The translations under genes and the position numbers were made by a program. A model generated the notes under the pieces. It made no database searches, was not told the origin of the DNA, and saw only the letters and a program-made list of their open reading frames with translations. From Ferruginibacter sp. (GTDB taxonomy: Bacteria > Bacteroidota > Bacteroidia > Chitinophagales > Chitinophagaceae), in contig JACMKX010000102.1 in the NCBI GenBank assembly GCA_014379905.1, positions 38,129 to 102,128 of the forward strand: a stretch of 64,000 bases of DNA. Direction: 5' to 3'. Shown here in pieces: positions 44,090-54,361 of the stretch (its first letter is position 1; the number at the start of each line of letters is the position of its first letter).

Positions 44090-47000
44090 ATGAAAAAAAT
44101 TACACACTTTTTTGTTGTTACTGGCTTTGTTATTGGCCTTGCATCATGTGCAGGCAATAAAGTAAATACGCAGGTATCAAAAAAGAAAAGCAAGGAACAA
44201 ACAATTAAAGAAGCCTTCATGCAGGAGTTTTACAAAACCCGTGATATGAGCACCAATACGGTACCTGCAGAAAGGTTGTTTACTGCTATAGCCAGGCAAA
44301 AACAAATATTTGCTCAACAGGCAGAGCAGCGGGCAGTGGGTGGACTGGGCTGGGAAGAAAGAGGTCCGATTAACGTTGGCGGCCGTATAAGAGCGATGAT
44401 TTTTGACAAAAATGACGCCACCAATAAAAAGGTTTGGATTGGGGGTGTAGGTGGTGGTCTTTGGTATACCAATGACATTAGCCAGCCGCAGCCAGTGTGG
44501 ATCAAAGTAAATGACTTTTTAGATAATATTTCCATTTCCGCATTAGTTCAAAGTGCTGCCAATCCACAAATTATTTATGCTGCCACTGGCGAAGGGTTTT
44601 TAAATGCAGATGCACAAAGAGGATTGGGAATATGGAAAACCATTGATGGAGGGTCTACCTGGGCTCAACTGCCATCCACCACTGCATTCAGGTATGTTAC
44701 AGATATAACCTATGATCAAAACGGGAAATTGTATGCCGGTGTAAGAGGTGCTTCGGCAGCCGTATCAGGGGTGTTTCGTTCTGCGGATGAAGGCGCTACC
44801 TGGACAAATGTTTTTAATACAGCGGGTGGTGGAGCTTCAAATTCAAATCCGGCAGATTTTTCAGTGTCTGCCAGCGGCGACATTTACGTAGCAATGGGTA
44901 TCTATGGTAACAACGGTGGAATATATACTTCACCGGCAGGAGTTACAGCAGGAGATGCAGGTACCTGGACCAATATTACGCCGAATGGTACAGGGATAAT
45001 TAGTGCGCCGGCCAATTTCTGGCAAAGAATAAAGCTGGCTACAGCGCCATCTGATAACAATATTTTATATGCTGTTTTCCAGGGTTGGGCAAGTGATAAT
45101 GCTACCTCTATCCAACAATATAATAAATCCACCAATACATGGTCCGTAAAAACGGTACCTACTATAATTGACCAGGGCAGCAATTCAAACTTTACCCGCG
45201 GCCAGGCATGGTACGACCTGGTGGCCACAGTGGATCCCAATGATGCCAACACATTGGTTATTGGCGGGGTGGATGCACTAAAAAGCACCAATGCCGGAAC
45301 TAACTGGACTCAAATTACAACCTGGTCACTTTTTTTAGCAACCGGCTACACAAGTAATCAAAATGTACATGCCGATCACCATGAATTTTTATATGCTCCG
45401 GGCAGTTCGTCTGTGGGCATATATGCTACCGATGGCGGAGTATATTATAGCAGCAATATGAATACCCCTATAGGTTTCCCAACAGCCTTAAACCGAAACA
45501 ATGGTTTAAATATTACACAGTATTATGCTACTGCTATTCACCCAACTGCCGGCACCAATTATTTTTTAGCAGGGGCACAGGATAATGGTTCTCAAAAATT
45601 CTCATCAACGGGACTAAACTCCACTACCAATGCATCAGGAGGTGATGGGGCTTTTTGTCATATTAGCCCCCTTGATCCTAATAACCAGATCACATCATTC
45701 ATTTATAATAACTATTATGTATCTACCAATGCTGGTGCAAATTTTACTCCCAGGTCTAAGGCAAACACAGGGCAATTTATAAACCCGACAGATTATGATG
45801 GAAATAATCTTTACGGTGGTGCATCATCCGGAGCATTTTCACGTTGGTTATCTCCCCAAACAAATGGAGCTTATACTTCTAATGCGTTTTTTCCTGTACT
45901 AGGAGGGGCCGTATATAATGTAACCATATCGCCTATTACGCCTAACAGGGTATATTTTGGTATGAGTAGTGGTTTAGTAGCTTATGTAAATGATGCTCAT
46001 ATACTGGCGGATCAAATCACGGTTGGTGTACCAAGGGCAGGCTCAGTGTCCAGCATCAGTTTTGATCCTGTAAATGAAAACAAAATGCTCGTTAGCTATA
46101 GCAATTACGGTGGTGGTAAATTATACCTCACCACCAATGCATTGTCGGGTGCAGCCACCTTTACCAACATCACCGGTAATTTGCCTGATATGCCGGTAAG
46201 ATGGGCCATGTTTGACCCACGCAGCAGTAACATGGTAATTATTGCAACAGAATTAGGCGTATGGAGTTGTGATGATATTACTGCTGCCACACCGCAATGG
46301 AATACCAGCAACAACGGTCTTGCCAATGCAAGGGTAGATATGCTTAAATATCGTTCTTCCGACAGAACAATCGTTGCAGCTACACACGGCCGCGGGTTAT
46401 TTACCAGTAAATTGCCCGACAATCTTAACCCGGAGATCAACTTTTTTGTGCCCGTAAAATCTCATGCAGAATTGCCGAGCTTTACAGATGCAGTTAACTG
46501 CAGAAAGTATACAGACTATGATGTGATGATTGGAATTAACGGTCCTCCTTCTGCAAATGCTACTGTAGACCTTGCCGTAAATGCCGGTGCCACCGCTACA
46601 GAAGGAGCAGATTTTGATTATACTACCAATGGTGTTTTTGGTGCAGGAAGTTCCAAAACGCTTAGCTTTTTAGCAGGCATCAATGATGGTAAAACTTTTA
46701 AATTAAGAGTTTATGATGATGCGGTTGTAGAAAGCCCGGGTGAAACATTTACACTTAGCTTTACTACCAGTGGAGGCGGTTCATCAATAGGTACTATTGC
46801 TCCTACGGAAACTATTACAATAATTGATAACGATGCGGCTATAACAAACACCACGCCTATTGCTACAACTGTTAATGATACCGATCAAAAACAGGTAAAA
46901 GCAAATAGTGACCTGAATAAATTTCAGAATGCAACCGGCCAGCTAATAAGTTTAGTGGGGCCATCATCGCAGGAACTTGGATGTGTTACAGCAAAAATTG

Positions 47001-47830
47001 AAGCAGCCGGCGTGGGCTTTGTGCCTTTTGCCTCTGGCCAAAGAAGTAATAAGGTATGGGCTATAACACCCACAACAAATGGTGCAACTGCTACATACAC
47101 TCTCAGACTTTATATGACCAATGCTGAGTTGAACGGAACGCCGCCTGTTAATTACAAGATATACAAGTCTACTGCAACAACAGTGGCAGGCATTACCAGC
47201 GGCAATACTCAAACAGTAGCCACTACAGTATTAACTGATATAAATTATACCAGCTTTACTGCAAGCTTTACCGGCTTTAGCCTGTTTTTTATTGGTAGTG
47301 AAAATGTTGTTTTGCCTTTGCAATTGCTGCAATTCAGCGGTGTAAGAAACAATGGTATTAGCAAGATTTTCTGGAAAACTGATAACGAAGTAAATACTAA
47401 AAACTTTATAGTAGAAAGAAGTAAGGATGGAGTTGTTTATCAATCTATGGGTACGGTGAATGCCGCAGGTACCGGAAGTGGTACTTACAACTTTGATGAT
47501 GCTATAAAGTTTGGCGGCAATATGTATTACAGGTTAAAGATGACTGATATTGATGGAAGCTTTACCCGCAGCAGTGTAATTGTATTGAAGGAAACTCCCG
47601 AAAACAAAGTGAACATCTATCCTAATCCTTTCCAGGAAACGTTCACCATCGATATTGGCGCAACAAGTTTATTAAACACATTAGCCAATATTATAGATGC
47701 CAAAGCTGTTGTTCTTAAAACAATTAAATTAACTGCCATGCAAACCCAGGTAAATGTCAGTGGTATGGCCAAAGGCAATTATGTAGTGCAATTTGCAGAT
47801 GGCAACAGCATGAAAATTGTGAAAAAATAA
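44090..47830 (+). CDS. Giant T9SS-sorted protein with beta-propeller (BNR) and Calx-beta domains
   Basis: 1246 residues. N-terminus has a lipobox-like GLASC (Cys20). Residues about 90-780 form sialidase-type beta-propeller repeats with Asp-box motifs (GIWKTIDGGSTWAQ, VFRSADEGATWTN, ALKSTNAGTNWTQ). About 800-915 is a Calx-beta domain (DDAVVESPGETFTLSF), then a small beta domain (SLFFIGSENVVLPLQLLQF). The last 75 residues are a T9SS type A sorting domain with NIYPNPFQETF and the terminal MAKGNYVVQFADG. Secreted by the type IX system and linked to the cell surface. The combination of a lipobox and a T9SS domain is unusual, since both anchor the protein. Confidence 0.85.
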   Translation: MKKITHFFVVTGFVIGLASCAGNKVNTQVSKKKSKEQTIKEAFMQEFYKTRDMSTNTVPAERLFTAIARQKQIFAQQAEQRAVGGLGWEERGPINVGGRIRAMIFDKNDATNKKVWIGGVGGGLWYTNDISQPQPVWIKVNDFLDNISISALVQSAANPQIIYAATGEGFLNADAQRGLGIWKTIDGGSTWAQLPSTTAFRYVTDITYDQNGKLYAGVRGASAAVSGVFRSADEGATWTNVFNTAGGGASNSNPADFSVSASGDIYVAMGIYGNNGGIYTSPAGVTAGDAGTWTNITPNGTGIISAPANFWQRIKLATAPSDNNILYAVFQGWASDNATSIQQYNKSTNTWSVKTVPTIIDQGSNSNFTRGQAWYDLVATVDPNDANTLVIGGVDALKSTNAGTNWTQITTWSLFLATGYTSNQNVHADHHEFLYAPGSSSVGIYATDGGVYYSSNMNTPIGFPTALNRNNGLNITQYYATAIHPTAGTNYFLAGAQDNGSQKFSSTGLNSTTNASGGDGAFCHISPLDPNNQITSFIYNNYYVSTNAGANFTPRSKANTGQFINPTDYDGNNLYGGASSGAFSRWLSPQTNGAYTSNAFFPVLGGAVYNVTISPITPNRVYFGMSSGLVAYVNDAHILADQITVGVPRAGSVSSISFDPVNENKMLVSYSNYGGGKLYLTTNALSGAATFTNITGNLPDMPVRWAMFDPRSSNMVIIATELGVWSCDDITAATPQWNTSNNGLANARVDMLKYRSSDRTIVAATHGRGLFTSKLPDNLNPEINFFVPVKSHAELPSFTDAVNCRKYTDYDVMIGINGPPSANATVDLAVNAGATATEGADFDYTTNGVFGAGSSKTLSFLAGINDGKTFKLRVYDDAVVESPGETFTLSFTTSGGGSSIGTIAPTETITIIDNDAAITNTTPIATTVNDTDQKQVKANSDLNKFQNATGQLISLVGPSSQELGCVTAKIEAAGVGFVPFASGQRSNKVWAITPTTNGATATYTLRLYMTNAELNGTPPVNYKIYKSTATTVAGITSGNTQTVATTVLTDINYTSFTASFTGFSLFFIGSENVVLPLQLLQFSGVRNNGISKIFWKTDNEVNTKNFIVERSKDGVVYQSMGTVNAAGTGSGTYNFDDAIKFGGNMYYRLKMTDIDGSFTRSSVIVLKETPENKVNIYPNPFQETFTIDIGATSLLNTLANIIDAKAVVLKTIKLTAMQTQVNVSGMAKGNYVVQFADGNSMKIVKK

Positions 47831-47845
47831 TTCAACAGATTTTAC

Positions 47846-47877
47846 AAAAAATGCCGCTCAGTATTGAGCGGCATTTT
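47846..47877. terminator. Bidirectional terminator between T9SS gene and TonB receptor
   Basis: AAAAATGCCGCTCA, loop GTAT, TGAGCGGCATTTTT. A/T tracts on both sides of the stem. Confidence 0.85.
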
Positions 47878-47895
47878 TATTTCATTAGCAGAAGC

Positions 47896-50097
47896 TTAGA
47901 AACTGTACCGGCCTGTAATACCCAGGTTTTGGCCGGGTGCACTTACGCCACTGGCAAAATACCGGTAATATTTATTTGCAGCATTTTCTATAGAAACCTG
48001 CAGCCTGAAATTTTTATTGAACTGGTAAGCACAATTCGCATTAAAAGTAACCCAGCCAGGCACATAACCATTTATGGGATCTGCACTATAAAGCTGGTTA
48101 TCTTCTCCCCGTAAATTAAAATCGGAAGCAGCTTTTTTACCATTATATAAAGCAAAAATTTCCGCCCTTATTTTTTTATAATTAGCAGTAACAGAGGTTT
48201 TGCCATACATGGGTGGTATATGGTCCAATGGATACTTGCCGGAGTCTTCTTTTATTCTGCCATATGTATAAGTAAGGGTAGAAGCAAAGCTGAAAATAGC
48301 GTTAATCTTAGCCATAAAATTAACCTGGATGCCTTTGTTAAAAGCCGCTGCAGCATTTACAGTAGTTTTAATGTTGGCAATACCACCGTTGTAGGCAACA
48401 GTAGCCTGGCCTTTGTAAGTAGCATCACCTAAGGTAAGCGCATTGGTATAATTAGTATACCAGGCCACCACTCCCAACTTTATATTTTTGCCAAAATATT
48501 TTTCAGCGCCTATTTCATAGCTGATGGTTTTTTCTGGTTCCAAAGAAGGGTTAGGAATGATGAGTGTACTGGAAGTGCTTTCGAAAATTTTTGCAAGGTC
48601 ATCAACATTAGGTGTTCGGAAACCACTGGCTACAGACGCTGATATTTTATACTTAGCCTTTTTTGCATACACCAATGCTGCACTTCCTGTAAAGCTGCCC
48701 GACTGCTGTTTAATATCATCAAAAGGGAAAGGATAAAATGATTTGTTGGAAAAATCAGCCTCCAGGGTGGAATGGTTAACCCTCGCTCCTGCATTTGCGG
48801 TAAAATTGTTATTGAACTTATGAATCAACGATCCATAAATGGAATAGCTGTTTGTATTGCTTCCATCTGCCGGGTATCTTGTATCAATTTCACCTGTTGC
48901 GCCGGTAACAATATTTTCAAAATTTGCTTTACTTGCTACCTTATTGAAATTTGCCTCTATACCATAACCCAATTCATCTCTTGTAAAATTTTTCTTAAAA
49001 TCGGCATTAAGGGTATATACATTTACCCGCTCTTTTCTACGACTAATCCTGTCAGACCGGTAGTTCCTGTTGTGCCTGCTTTCTCCAATATTCTGGTAAG
49101 CAAGCGATAAACGGGATTGATCATAAATTTTAGATGCCGGTAAATTAAATTGCCATGCTGCCACTAATCGTTCCTGCGGCCCGTAATACCACTCGGCAAA
49201 TTTTGCTATACCTGCACCCGTTGTTTCGGTAAGCCTGTCGTAGCGTGGTATATCGGAGGATGTGGAGTACTGAAGGTTTATAGTATGGTTGATTTTCCCG
49301 GTTACAAAAGCAAATTTTTGCAAGATGTCATATTGTTGGTAGCCTGTAAATTTCTGCTTCTCCCGGTCAGTATTTTTCACCATACTATCCAGGCCGTTTA
49401 TCCGCTCTACATAAAAATTTCTTTTACCCCATCCCGGATAATCATCGTAATAATTACTCCCCTGCTTAAGATCATCAAAGTCGCTGAAGCTAACAGATGT
49501 AAAACTTGCTAACTTTTTGCCGCCAATATTAATATCAAAATGACCGGTTTTTTCGTTAGCTGCAGAACTGTAACGTAAAAATGCGTTGCCGTTGATGAGT
49601 AATTTATCCGAGGTTGAAAACCTGGGGTTCTTTGTATAAAAACTCATTACGCCACCCAATGCATCGCTGCCATACATAACTGATGATGGACCAAAAAGTA
49701 TCTCCACACTTTGCAAAACACTATTGTCTATTGTTAAAACATTTTGCAGGTGTCCTCCACGGTATATAGCATTATTCATTCTTATTCCATCAACCACCAT
49801 TAATACCTTATTGGCTTCAAAGCCTCTTATAACAGGGCTTCCGCCGCCAAACTGGCTTTTTTGTACAAATACTGCTCCGCTGTTTATTAAAAGGTCTGCT
49901 GTGGTAGATTGGTTAGCATCCGCAATTTTCTTTTCAGTAAAATGATAAACCTGTTGCGCAATACGGGAAGTTTTTTCTGCAAAACGGGTAGCAGAAATAG
50001 TAATTTCTTCCAACACATCTTTATTGATGCTGTCTTTTTGTGCAAGTGAATGCAAAGAACATAGCATAAAAACGGCTATTATGTAGATTTTCATCAT
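47896..50097 (-). CDS. TonB-dependent outer-membrane receptor (haem/iron type)
   Basis: 733 residues, signal peptide about 1-19. Plug domain shows the segment SPVIRGFEANKVLMVVDGIR, characteristic of haemoglobin/transferrin-type TonB receptors, preceded by a TonB-box-like ITISATRFAEKT. Barrel strands run to the terminal LGITGRYSF with the usual last phenylalanine. Energised import across the outer membrane; ligand likely haem or a chelated metal. No SusD partner follows. Confidence 0.9.
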   Translation of the reverse strand: MMKIYIIAVFMLCSLHSLAQKDSINKDVLEEITISATRFAEKTSRIAQQVYHFTEKKIADANQSTTADLLINSGAVFVQKSQFGGGSPVIRGFEANKVLMVVDGIRMNNAIYRGGHLQNVLTIDNSVLQSVEILFGPSSVMYGSDALGGVMSFYTKNPRFSTSDKLLINGNAFLRYSSAANEKTGHFDINIGGKKLASFTSVSFSDFDDLKQGSNYYDDYPGWGKRNFYVERINGLDSMVKNTDREKQKFTGYQQYDILQKFAFVTGKINHTINLQYSTSSDIPRYDRLTETTGAGIAKFAEWYYGPQERLVAAWQFNLPASKIYDQSRLSLAYQNIGESRHNRNYRSDRISRRKERVNVYTLNADFKKNFTRDELGYGIEANFNKVASKANFENIVTGATGEIDTRYPADGSNTNSYSIYGSLIHKFNNNFTANAGARVNHSTLEADFSNKSFYPFPFDDIKQQSGSFTGSAALVYAKKAKYKISASVASGFRTPNVDDLAKIFESTSSTLIIPNPSLEPEKTISYEIGAEKYFGKNIKLGVVAWYTNYTNALTLGDATYKGQATVAYNGGIANIKTTVNAAAAFNKGIQVNFMAKINAIFSFASTLTYTYGRIKEDSGKYPLDHIPPMYGKTSVTANYKKIRAEIFALYNGKKAASDFNLRGEDNQLYSADPINGYVPGWVTFNANCAYQFNKNFRLQVSIENAANKYYRYFASGVSAPGQNLGITGRYSF

Positions 50098-50387
50098 AAC
50101 CAGTTATTTTTTACAAATATATCATCTAAAAAAATAGAATGCTATTAGACGATAGTAAAATTGACGTTAGATAATATTAGTATGGGAGTATCGGGAAGGT
50201 GGGATGTCAGTTGCTCATGTATTCCTGCTACCTTGTAAAAATTCGTGAACTTTTTTCGGCTATAACCATCATCCTATCGAGGTGTATGGGGAACGGATCG
50301 TCCTGGAATGTATTCAACCCGGATCTTGCAGCAATGGCACCTGGTTTATCTTTCAATGTTATGATCATAAAGCAGTAAAGGAGTGCC
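50098..50387. other. Gene-free gap upstream of the TonB receptor
   Basis: 290 bases. The 50098-50200 part, rich in A/T with the word CTATTAGACGATAG, probably holds the receptor's promoter and operator. From about 50240 to 50380 the sequence is GC-richer and open in several frames on both strands (for example FGYNHHPIEVYGERIVLECI on plus), with no start codon arrangement I can defend. It may be a gene remnant, but no homologue comes to mind. Confidence 0.3.
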
Positions 50388-51416
50388 TTATTTATTCAAT
50401 ATCAAAGTATTGTTTTTATTGTTGAGCATCCAGCTCGAAAATTTATTAATAAGGCTCTTTCCAACGATATTTCTTTTGGCCTTATCGCTGGCAGCAACAG
50501 TAATATTATTGAGGTAGTAGCTGCCAATTCTTATGCCGTCAATAGTATAAGTTCTGCAGGTATCAATGATCCCGTTAGCCATCTCGTATTCTTTAATACC
50601 CTTGTAATTTTTATCTTTGATCACATTGTCGGCTTTTAAAGTCTCTTCCATTTCTTTACTTATCAAAAGATCAGAGGCACCGGTATCAAATAACCAGAAC
50701 TGGACAAAACTTCCAATTTTAAGTTTTACAAATGTCATCCCATTCATATTTAAAACCTGGATACTGTCCGAAGGCGGCCCGGTAATATCGGAAACAGAAT
50801 TGGCAGTCCAGTTTTTTGAGGAACCGGCAATTTCATCCCCAAAAGGATCCCCGCATTTAAACATGATTTCAAAAAACAGCAATGAATTTGGATCACTGAT
50901 AGCCGCATATTCTTTATCAGACAGTTTTTTTGATTTTATCAATTCAAACTGGCAACTGCAAAAATTCTTTACTTTATTGGAGTCCAGTGTTTTGTTGCTG
51001 TTCTTTTGAATATTATCAATACAGGAATTGACGGATTCTTCAGTGAAGGATTGCGCCTGCAAAAGAATGGTTTGCCCGGAACCTTTATAGCAGCTATCGA
51101 TCCTTGCTTTAAAAACAAGATCACTGTTGGTCAATCCCTTGAGATCAATCACGCCATGGGAGGTAAATTTTTGATACTCTTTTTTGGTGAAATATCCGTC
51201 CAGGGTATTGACATAGCAATCGCAGATGTTCGTGGCCAGGGTGTTGGATGCATCCGCTTTAAGAGACTGTAAGCAACCCGATTTCAGGCGCCACCTGTTT
51301 AGAATGGGATCCTGCCCTTTAGTATAAATGAAATTACTTTTGAATTCACTACGCTGGCCATAACCGGAACCAGCGGCAACTAACAGTAGTAAGAAGAAGC
51401 GTAATTTCTTATGCAT
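50388..51416 (-). CDS. Exported retropepsin-like aspartic protease with duplicated Cys unit
   Basis: 342 residues from ATG 51416 (MHKKLRFFLLLLVAAGSGYG signal peptide); the longer ORF would overlap dus. Two tandem units precede the protease. Unit 1 has cysteines 48, 65, 67, 109 (with NICDCYV and EYQKF); unit 2 has 132, 153, 155, 188 (NFCSCQF and EYAAI), and both share the order C-N-C-x-C-E-Y-C. The C-terminal domain (about 215-342) has the retropepsin catalytic motif FDTGASDLLIS (Asp244). Predicted periplasmic dimeric protease. Follows dus by 31 bases on the same strand. Confidence 0.7.
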   Translation of the reverse strand: MHKKLRFFLLLLVAAGSGYGQRSEFKSNFIYTKGQDPILNRWRLKSGCLQSLKADASNTLATNICDCYVNTLDGYFTKKEYQKFTSHGVIDLKGLTNSDLVFKARIDSCYKGSGQTILLQAQSFTEESVNSCIDNIQKNSNKTLDSNKVKNFCSCQFELIKSKKLSDKEYAAISDPNSLLFFEIMFKCGDPFGDEIAGSSKNWTANSVSDITGPPSDSIQVLNMNGMTFVKLKIGSFVQFWLFDTGASDLLISKEMEETLKADNVIKDKNYKGIKEYEMANGIIDTCRTYTIDGIRIGSYYLNNITVAASDKAKRNIVGKSLINKFSSWMLNNKNNTLILNK

Positions 51417-51447
51417 CGAAATAAGATGGAGGTGATGGATGGCGAAG

Positions 51448-52485
51448 TTACAAAGGGCATTTTTCATGATAATTAATGATCTCTATAGGCGTCCTTTCAA
51501 ATTCATAGCCTTTATAATGTTCGGTTATTTCATCCAGCACTTCGTTGATAGAAGCAGCATCAGGCAGTGTTACCAGTTTTAAACGATAATCCTTAATGCC
51601 GGGCAAGCCTTTCAGGTAGTTGGTATAATGCCTGCGCATTTCAAAAATGCCCACTTTTAGGCCCTTCCATTCTACCGATTTTTGCAAATGTGTTTTGCAT
51701 ACCTCAATTCGTTCTGCCAGGGTGGGCGAGGGCAAAACTGTTTGGGTATTTAAATAATGTTTTATTTCCCTGAATATCCAGGGGTAGCCAATGGCAGCCC
51801 GGCCAATCATAATGCCATCAATGCCATAGCGGTTTTTATATTCCAGTGCTTTTTGGCCGCTGTCAATATCACCATTTCCAAAAATAGGAATATGCATGCG
51901 GGGGTTATTTTTTACTTTGCCAATCAATGTCCAGTCGGCGTCACCCTTGTACAACTGGCAGCGGGTACGGCCATGTATAGCCAGGGCCTGTACGCCAATA
52001 TCCTGCATGCGCTCGGCTACTTCTTCAATGTTTTTAGTATTATCATCCCAGCCTAATCTTGTTTTAACCGTAACAGGCAGTTTGGTACTCCTGATAACTG
52101 CTTCGGTTAGCCGAACCATCAGGTCAATATCTTTTAAAACACCTGCACCTGCACCTTTGCTCACTACTTTTTTTACGGGGCATCCAAAATTAATGTCCAC
52201 CAGGTCGGGGTTTACCGTTTCGCAAATACGGGCACTCATGGCCATAGCATCCTCATCTCCACCAAATATCTGAATGCCAAAAGGCCGTTCTTCTTCGCTG
52301 AAATCAAGTTTTGCCCTGCTTTTTATAGCATCCCTTATCAGGCCTTCGCTGCTGATGAATTCGCTGTACATGAGGTCGGCGCCATTGGTTTTGCAAACGG
52401 CCCGAAAAGGCGGATCGCTCACGTCTTCCATGGGCGCCAGCAGGAGAGGGAATTCCGGTAATGTAATGTTGCCTATTTTGGGCAT
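51448..52485 (-). CDS. tRNA-dihydrouridine synthase (DusB-like)
   Basis: 345 residues. FMN TIM-barrel with LLLAPMEDVSDPPFRAVCKT at the N-terminus, catalytic Cys102 in DINFGCPVKKV, then VTVKTRLGWD and HGRTRCQLYKG, and the C-terminal tRNA-binding helices. Reduces specific uridines in tRNA. First gene of an operon with the protease above. Confidence 0.93.
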   Translation of the reverse strand: MPKIGNITLPEFPLLLAPMEDVSDPPFRAVCKTNGADLMYSEFISSEGLIRDAIKSRAKLDFSEEERPFGIQIFGGDEDAMAMSARICETVNPDLVDINFGCPVKKVVSKGAGAGVLKDIDLMVRLTEAVIRSTKLPVTVKTRLGWDDNTKNIEEVAERMQDIGVQALAIHGRTRCQLYKGDADWTLIGKVKNNPRMHIPIFGNGDIDSGQKALEYKNRYGIDGIMIGRAAIGYPWIFREIKHYLNTQTVLPSPTLAERIEVCKTHLQKSVEWKGLKVGIFEMRRHYTNYLKGLPGIKDYRLKLVTLPDAASINEVLDEITEHYKGYEFERTPIEIINYHEKCPL

Positions 52486-52508
52486 ATCTATTTTGTATAT
52501 TGCGGCTG

Positions 52509-52516
52509 CAAATTTA
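52509..52516 (-). promoter_or_regulatory. -7 box of the dus operon
   Basis: TAAATTTG on the minus strand, exact consensus, 23 bases before the dus ATG. It also lies 18 bases upstream of the plus-strand CPBP gene, so the two start regions are back to back. Confidence 0.55.
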
Positions 52517-52534
52517 CAAATAATAGCTTAGGTT

Positions 52535-53533
52535 ATGCAATACAAATCAGTTAAAGGTTTTAGCGGTGCCGGCGCATTAGGTATGTTATTGGTTTTCCTT
52601 GGGTTAGGGTTCATCCTGGCTGCATTGGTACAACTCGTTATAGGGATGAAAATGGTACCAGACGGTACTTCCTTTGATAAACTGCCGGATGTTTTGATCA
52701 AATCCATGCTGGATCCCAAAAATGTTGGACTGGCCAGGTTAAGCCAGGTGCTGGGTTCGCTGTGCCTGCTATTTATACCCGCTGTGCTTTATTCCCTGGT
52801 GGTAAATGGAAAAAATTCTTTTTGGCTGGGCTTTAATAAGTACATAACGGCGCGGCAAATATTAATTGGTTTCGGTATCATTTTCTTTGCAAATATGATG
52901 GCAGGGCCCGTAGCCGATCTGAGTAAATCCGCAATCGCCAATTTTCCAAAGCTTGATGCTTATGCAAAAGGCCTGGAAGATATGTATAACCAGCAGGTGC
53001 TTGCTTTAAGCAATTTAAAAAGCTGGCCAGAGTATATTGTAGCTATTTTTATCATGGCATTTTTCCCGGCTCTGTTTGAGGAAATATTTTTTCGGGGAGC
53101 TTTGCAAAACCTATTTGAAAAATGGTGGAAGAGCCCACTGATGGCCATCTTTATCAGTTCTATAATTTTCAGCCTGATACATTTCTCTATCTACCTGTTT
53201 TTAACAAGACTAATACTCGGTTTCGTATTAGGGTTGATGTTTTATAAAACAAAAAATATTTGGGTAAATGTGGTGGCACATTTTTTAAACAATGCGTTTG
53301 CAGTTACACAATTATTTATACTCAGCAGGCAAAAAGATAAGATTGATATCAACGAAACAGAATTTCAATTAACCTGGTGGATGGGACTGCTTGCACTGGT
53401 AGTGGTGGTAGCTCTTTTTAAAGGGTTGGAAAAAGCTTCTGTCACTAATAAGCCAAAAGTAGAGGCGAAAGAACAGTTGTTATTAGAGACGGAGGATCCT
53501 TTCCGGTCGTTTGCCGATAATGTGAGAAATTAA
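52535..53533 (+). CDS. CPBP intramembrane metalloprotease
   Basis: 332 residues, about seven transmembrane helices. Catalytic motifs E182-E183-x-x-x-R187 (FEEIFFRGALQ), H216 (LIHFSIYLF) and H249-x-x-x-N253 (AHFLNNAFA). Members cleave prenylated or other membrane substrates, and in bacteria may process peptides or provide immunity. No bacteriocin gene is adjacent. Divergent from dus. Confidence 0.88.
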   Translation: MQYKSVKGFSGAGALGMLLVFLGLGFILAALVQLVIGMKMVPDGTSFDKLPDVLIKSMLDPKNVGLARLSQVLGSLCLLFIPAVLYSLVVNGKNSFWLGFNKYITARQILIGFGIIFFANMMAGPVADLSKSAIANFPKLDAYAKGLEDMYNQQVLALSNLKSWPEYIVAIFIMAFFPALFEEIFFRGALQNLFEKWWKSPLMAIFISSIIFSLIHFSIYLFLTRLILGFVLGLMFYKTKNIWVNVVAHFLNNAFAVTQLFILSRQKDKIDINETEFQLTWWMGLLALVVVVALFKGLEKASVTNKPKVEAKEQLLLETEDPFRSFADNVRN

Positions 53534-53641
53534 GAGGATCGTATTAATTTTATTGCATCTTTGCGGGCGCCATGCGGGCAATCCTCCATTTACGGGCATA
53601 ATCATACCTGTTAGCAACAACTAATTACTAATTTACTTTAC

Positions 53642-54355
53642 GTGGCCTTAGATAAAAAAACATTCAGAACCAGAACCCTTACTGCTATTGTATTTGCGGC
53701 GGTGATGCTCATTGGTTTGTTTACTAATGTGTGGACCTTTCTTTCTTTGTTTTTCATCATCATGATCGGTTGCCTTGTGGAATATGTGAGACTGGTTTTA
53801 AAAACCGGTTACCCAACTTCACTTTGGTTGCTTTTGGCCGGTCCTGTCTATATTGTCTTCCCTATATTATGTATGATCGATCTGGGAACAGCCGGAAGCC
53901 TTTTTACAACCGGGCAAGCAGGAGACCGCCGTGTGACTGAAGTATGGAGTCCCTTAATTCCTATCGCCATAATTTTCTCAATATGGATCAATGATACGAT
54001 GGCTTATATAGTTGGATCAATGATAGGCAAAACACCCTTCAGCAAAATATCTCCCAAAAAAACCTGGGAGGGAACAGCCGGGGGAGCAATTTTATGCATT
54101 ATTGTAATTGCTTTATTGGGTGCATTTCTCCCTGCAGCACAAAGTATTCCTGTAAAACATTGGGTAGCTATTGGCGCTCTTTGTGCCGTCTTTGGAACCA
54201 TCGGCGACTTGCTGGAAAGTAAATTAAAACGCATGGCCAATGTAAAAGACAGCGGCAGTTTTATGCCGGGGCATGGTGGATTTTTAGACAGGTTCGATTC
54301 TTTATTGTTGGCCGCCCCGGCAGTTTGGTTATATGTGTATTTTTCAAATTTATAA
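53642..54355 (+). CDS. cdsA: Phosphatidate cytidylyltransferase
   Basis: 237 residues from GTG 53642 (MALDKKTFRTRTLTAIVFAA); no upstream ATG is in frame. Several hydrophobic helices, then the family signature SKLKRMANVKDSGSFMPGHG and GFLDRFDSLL. Makes CDP-diacylglycerol in the inner membrane. Shorter than E. coli CdsA (285), as in other Bacteroidota. Precedes psd, so phospholipid genes cluster. Confidence 0.93.
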   Translation: MALDKKTFRTRTLTAIVFAAVMLIGLFTNVWTFLSLFFIIMIGCLVEYVRLVLKTGYPTSLWLLLAGPVYIVFPILCMIDLGTAGSLFTTGQAGDRRVTEVWSPLIPIAIIFSIWINDTMAYIVGSMIGKTPFSKISPKKTWEGTAGGAILCIIVIALLGAFLPAAQSIPVKHWVAIGALCAVFGTIGDLLESKLKRMANVKDSGSFMPGHGGFLDRFDSLLLAAPAVWLYVYFSNL

Positions 54356-54361
54356 CACGAA

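Noticed and set aside
51896..52273. 125-codon plus-strand frame opposite dus
   Set aside because: Antisense to the dus gene, whose catalytic motifs are clear; no ribosome site or homology.
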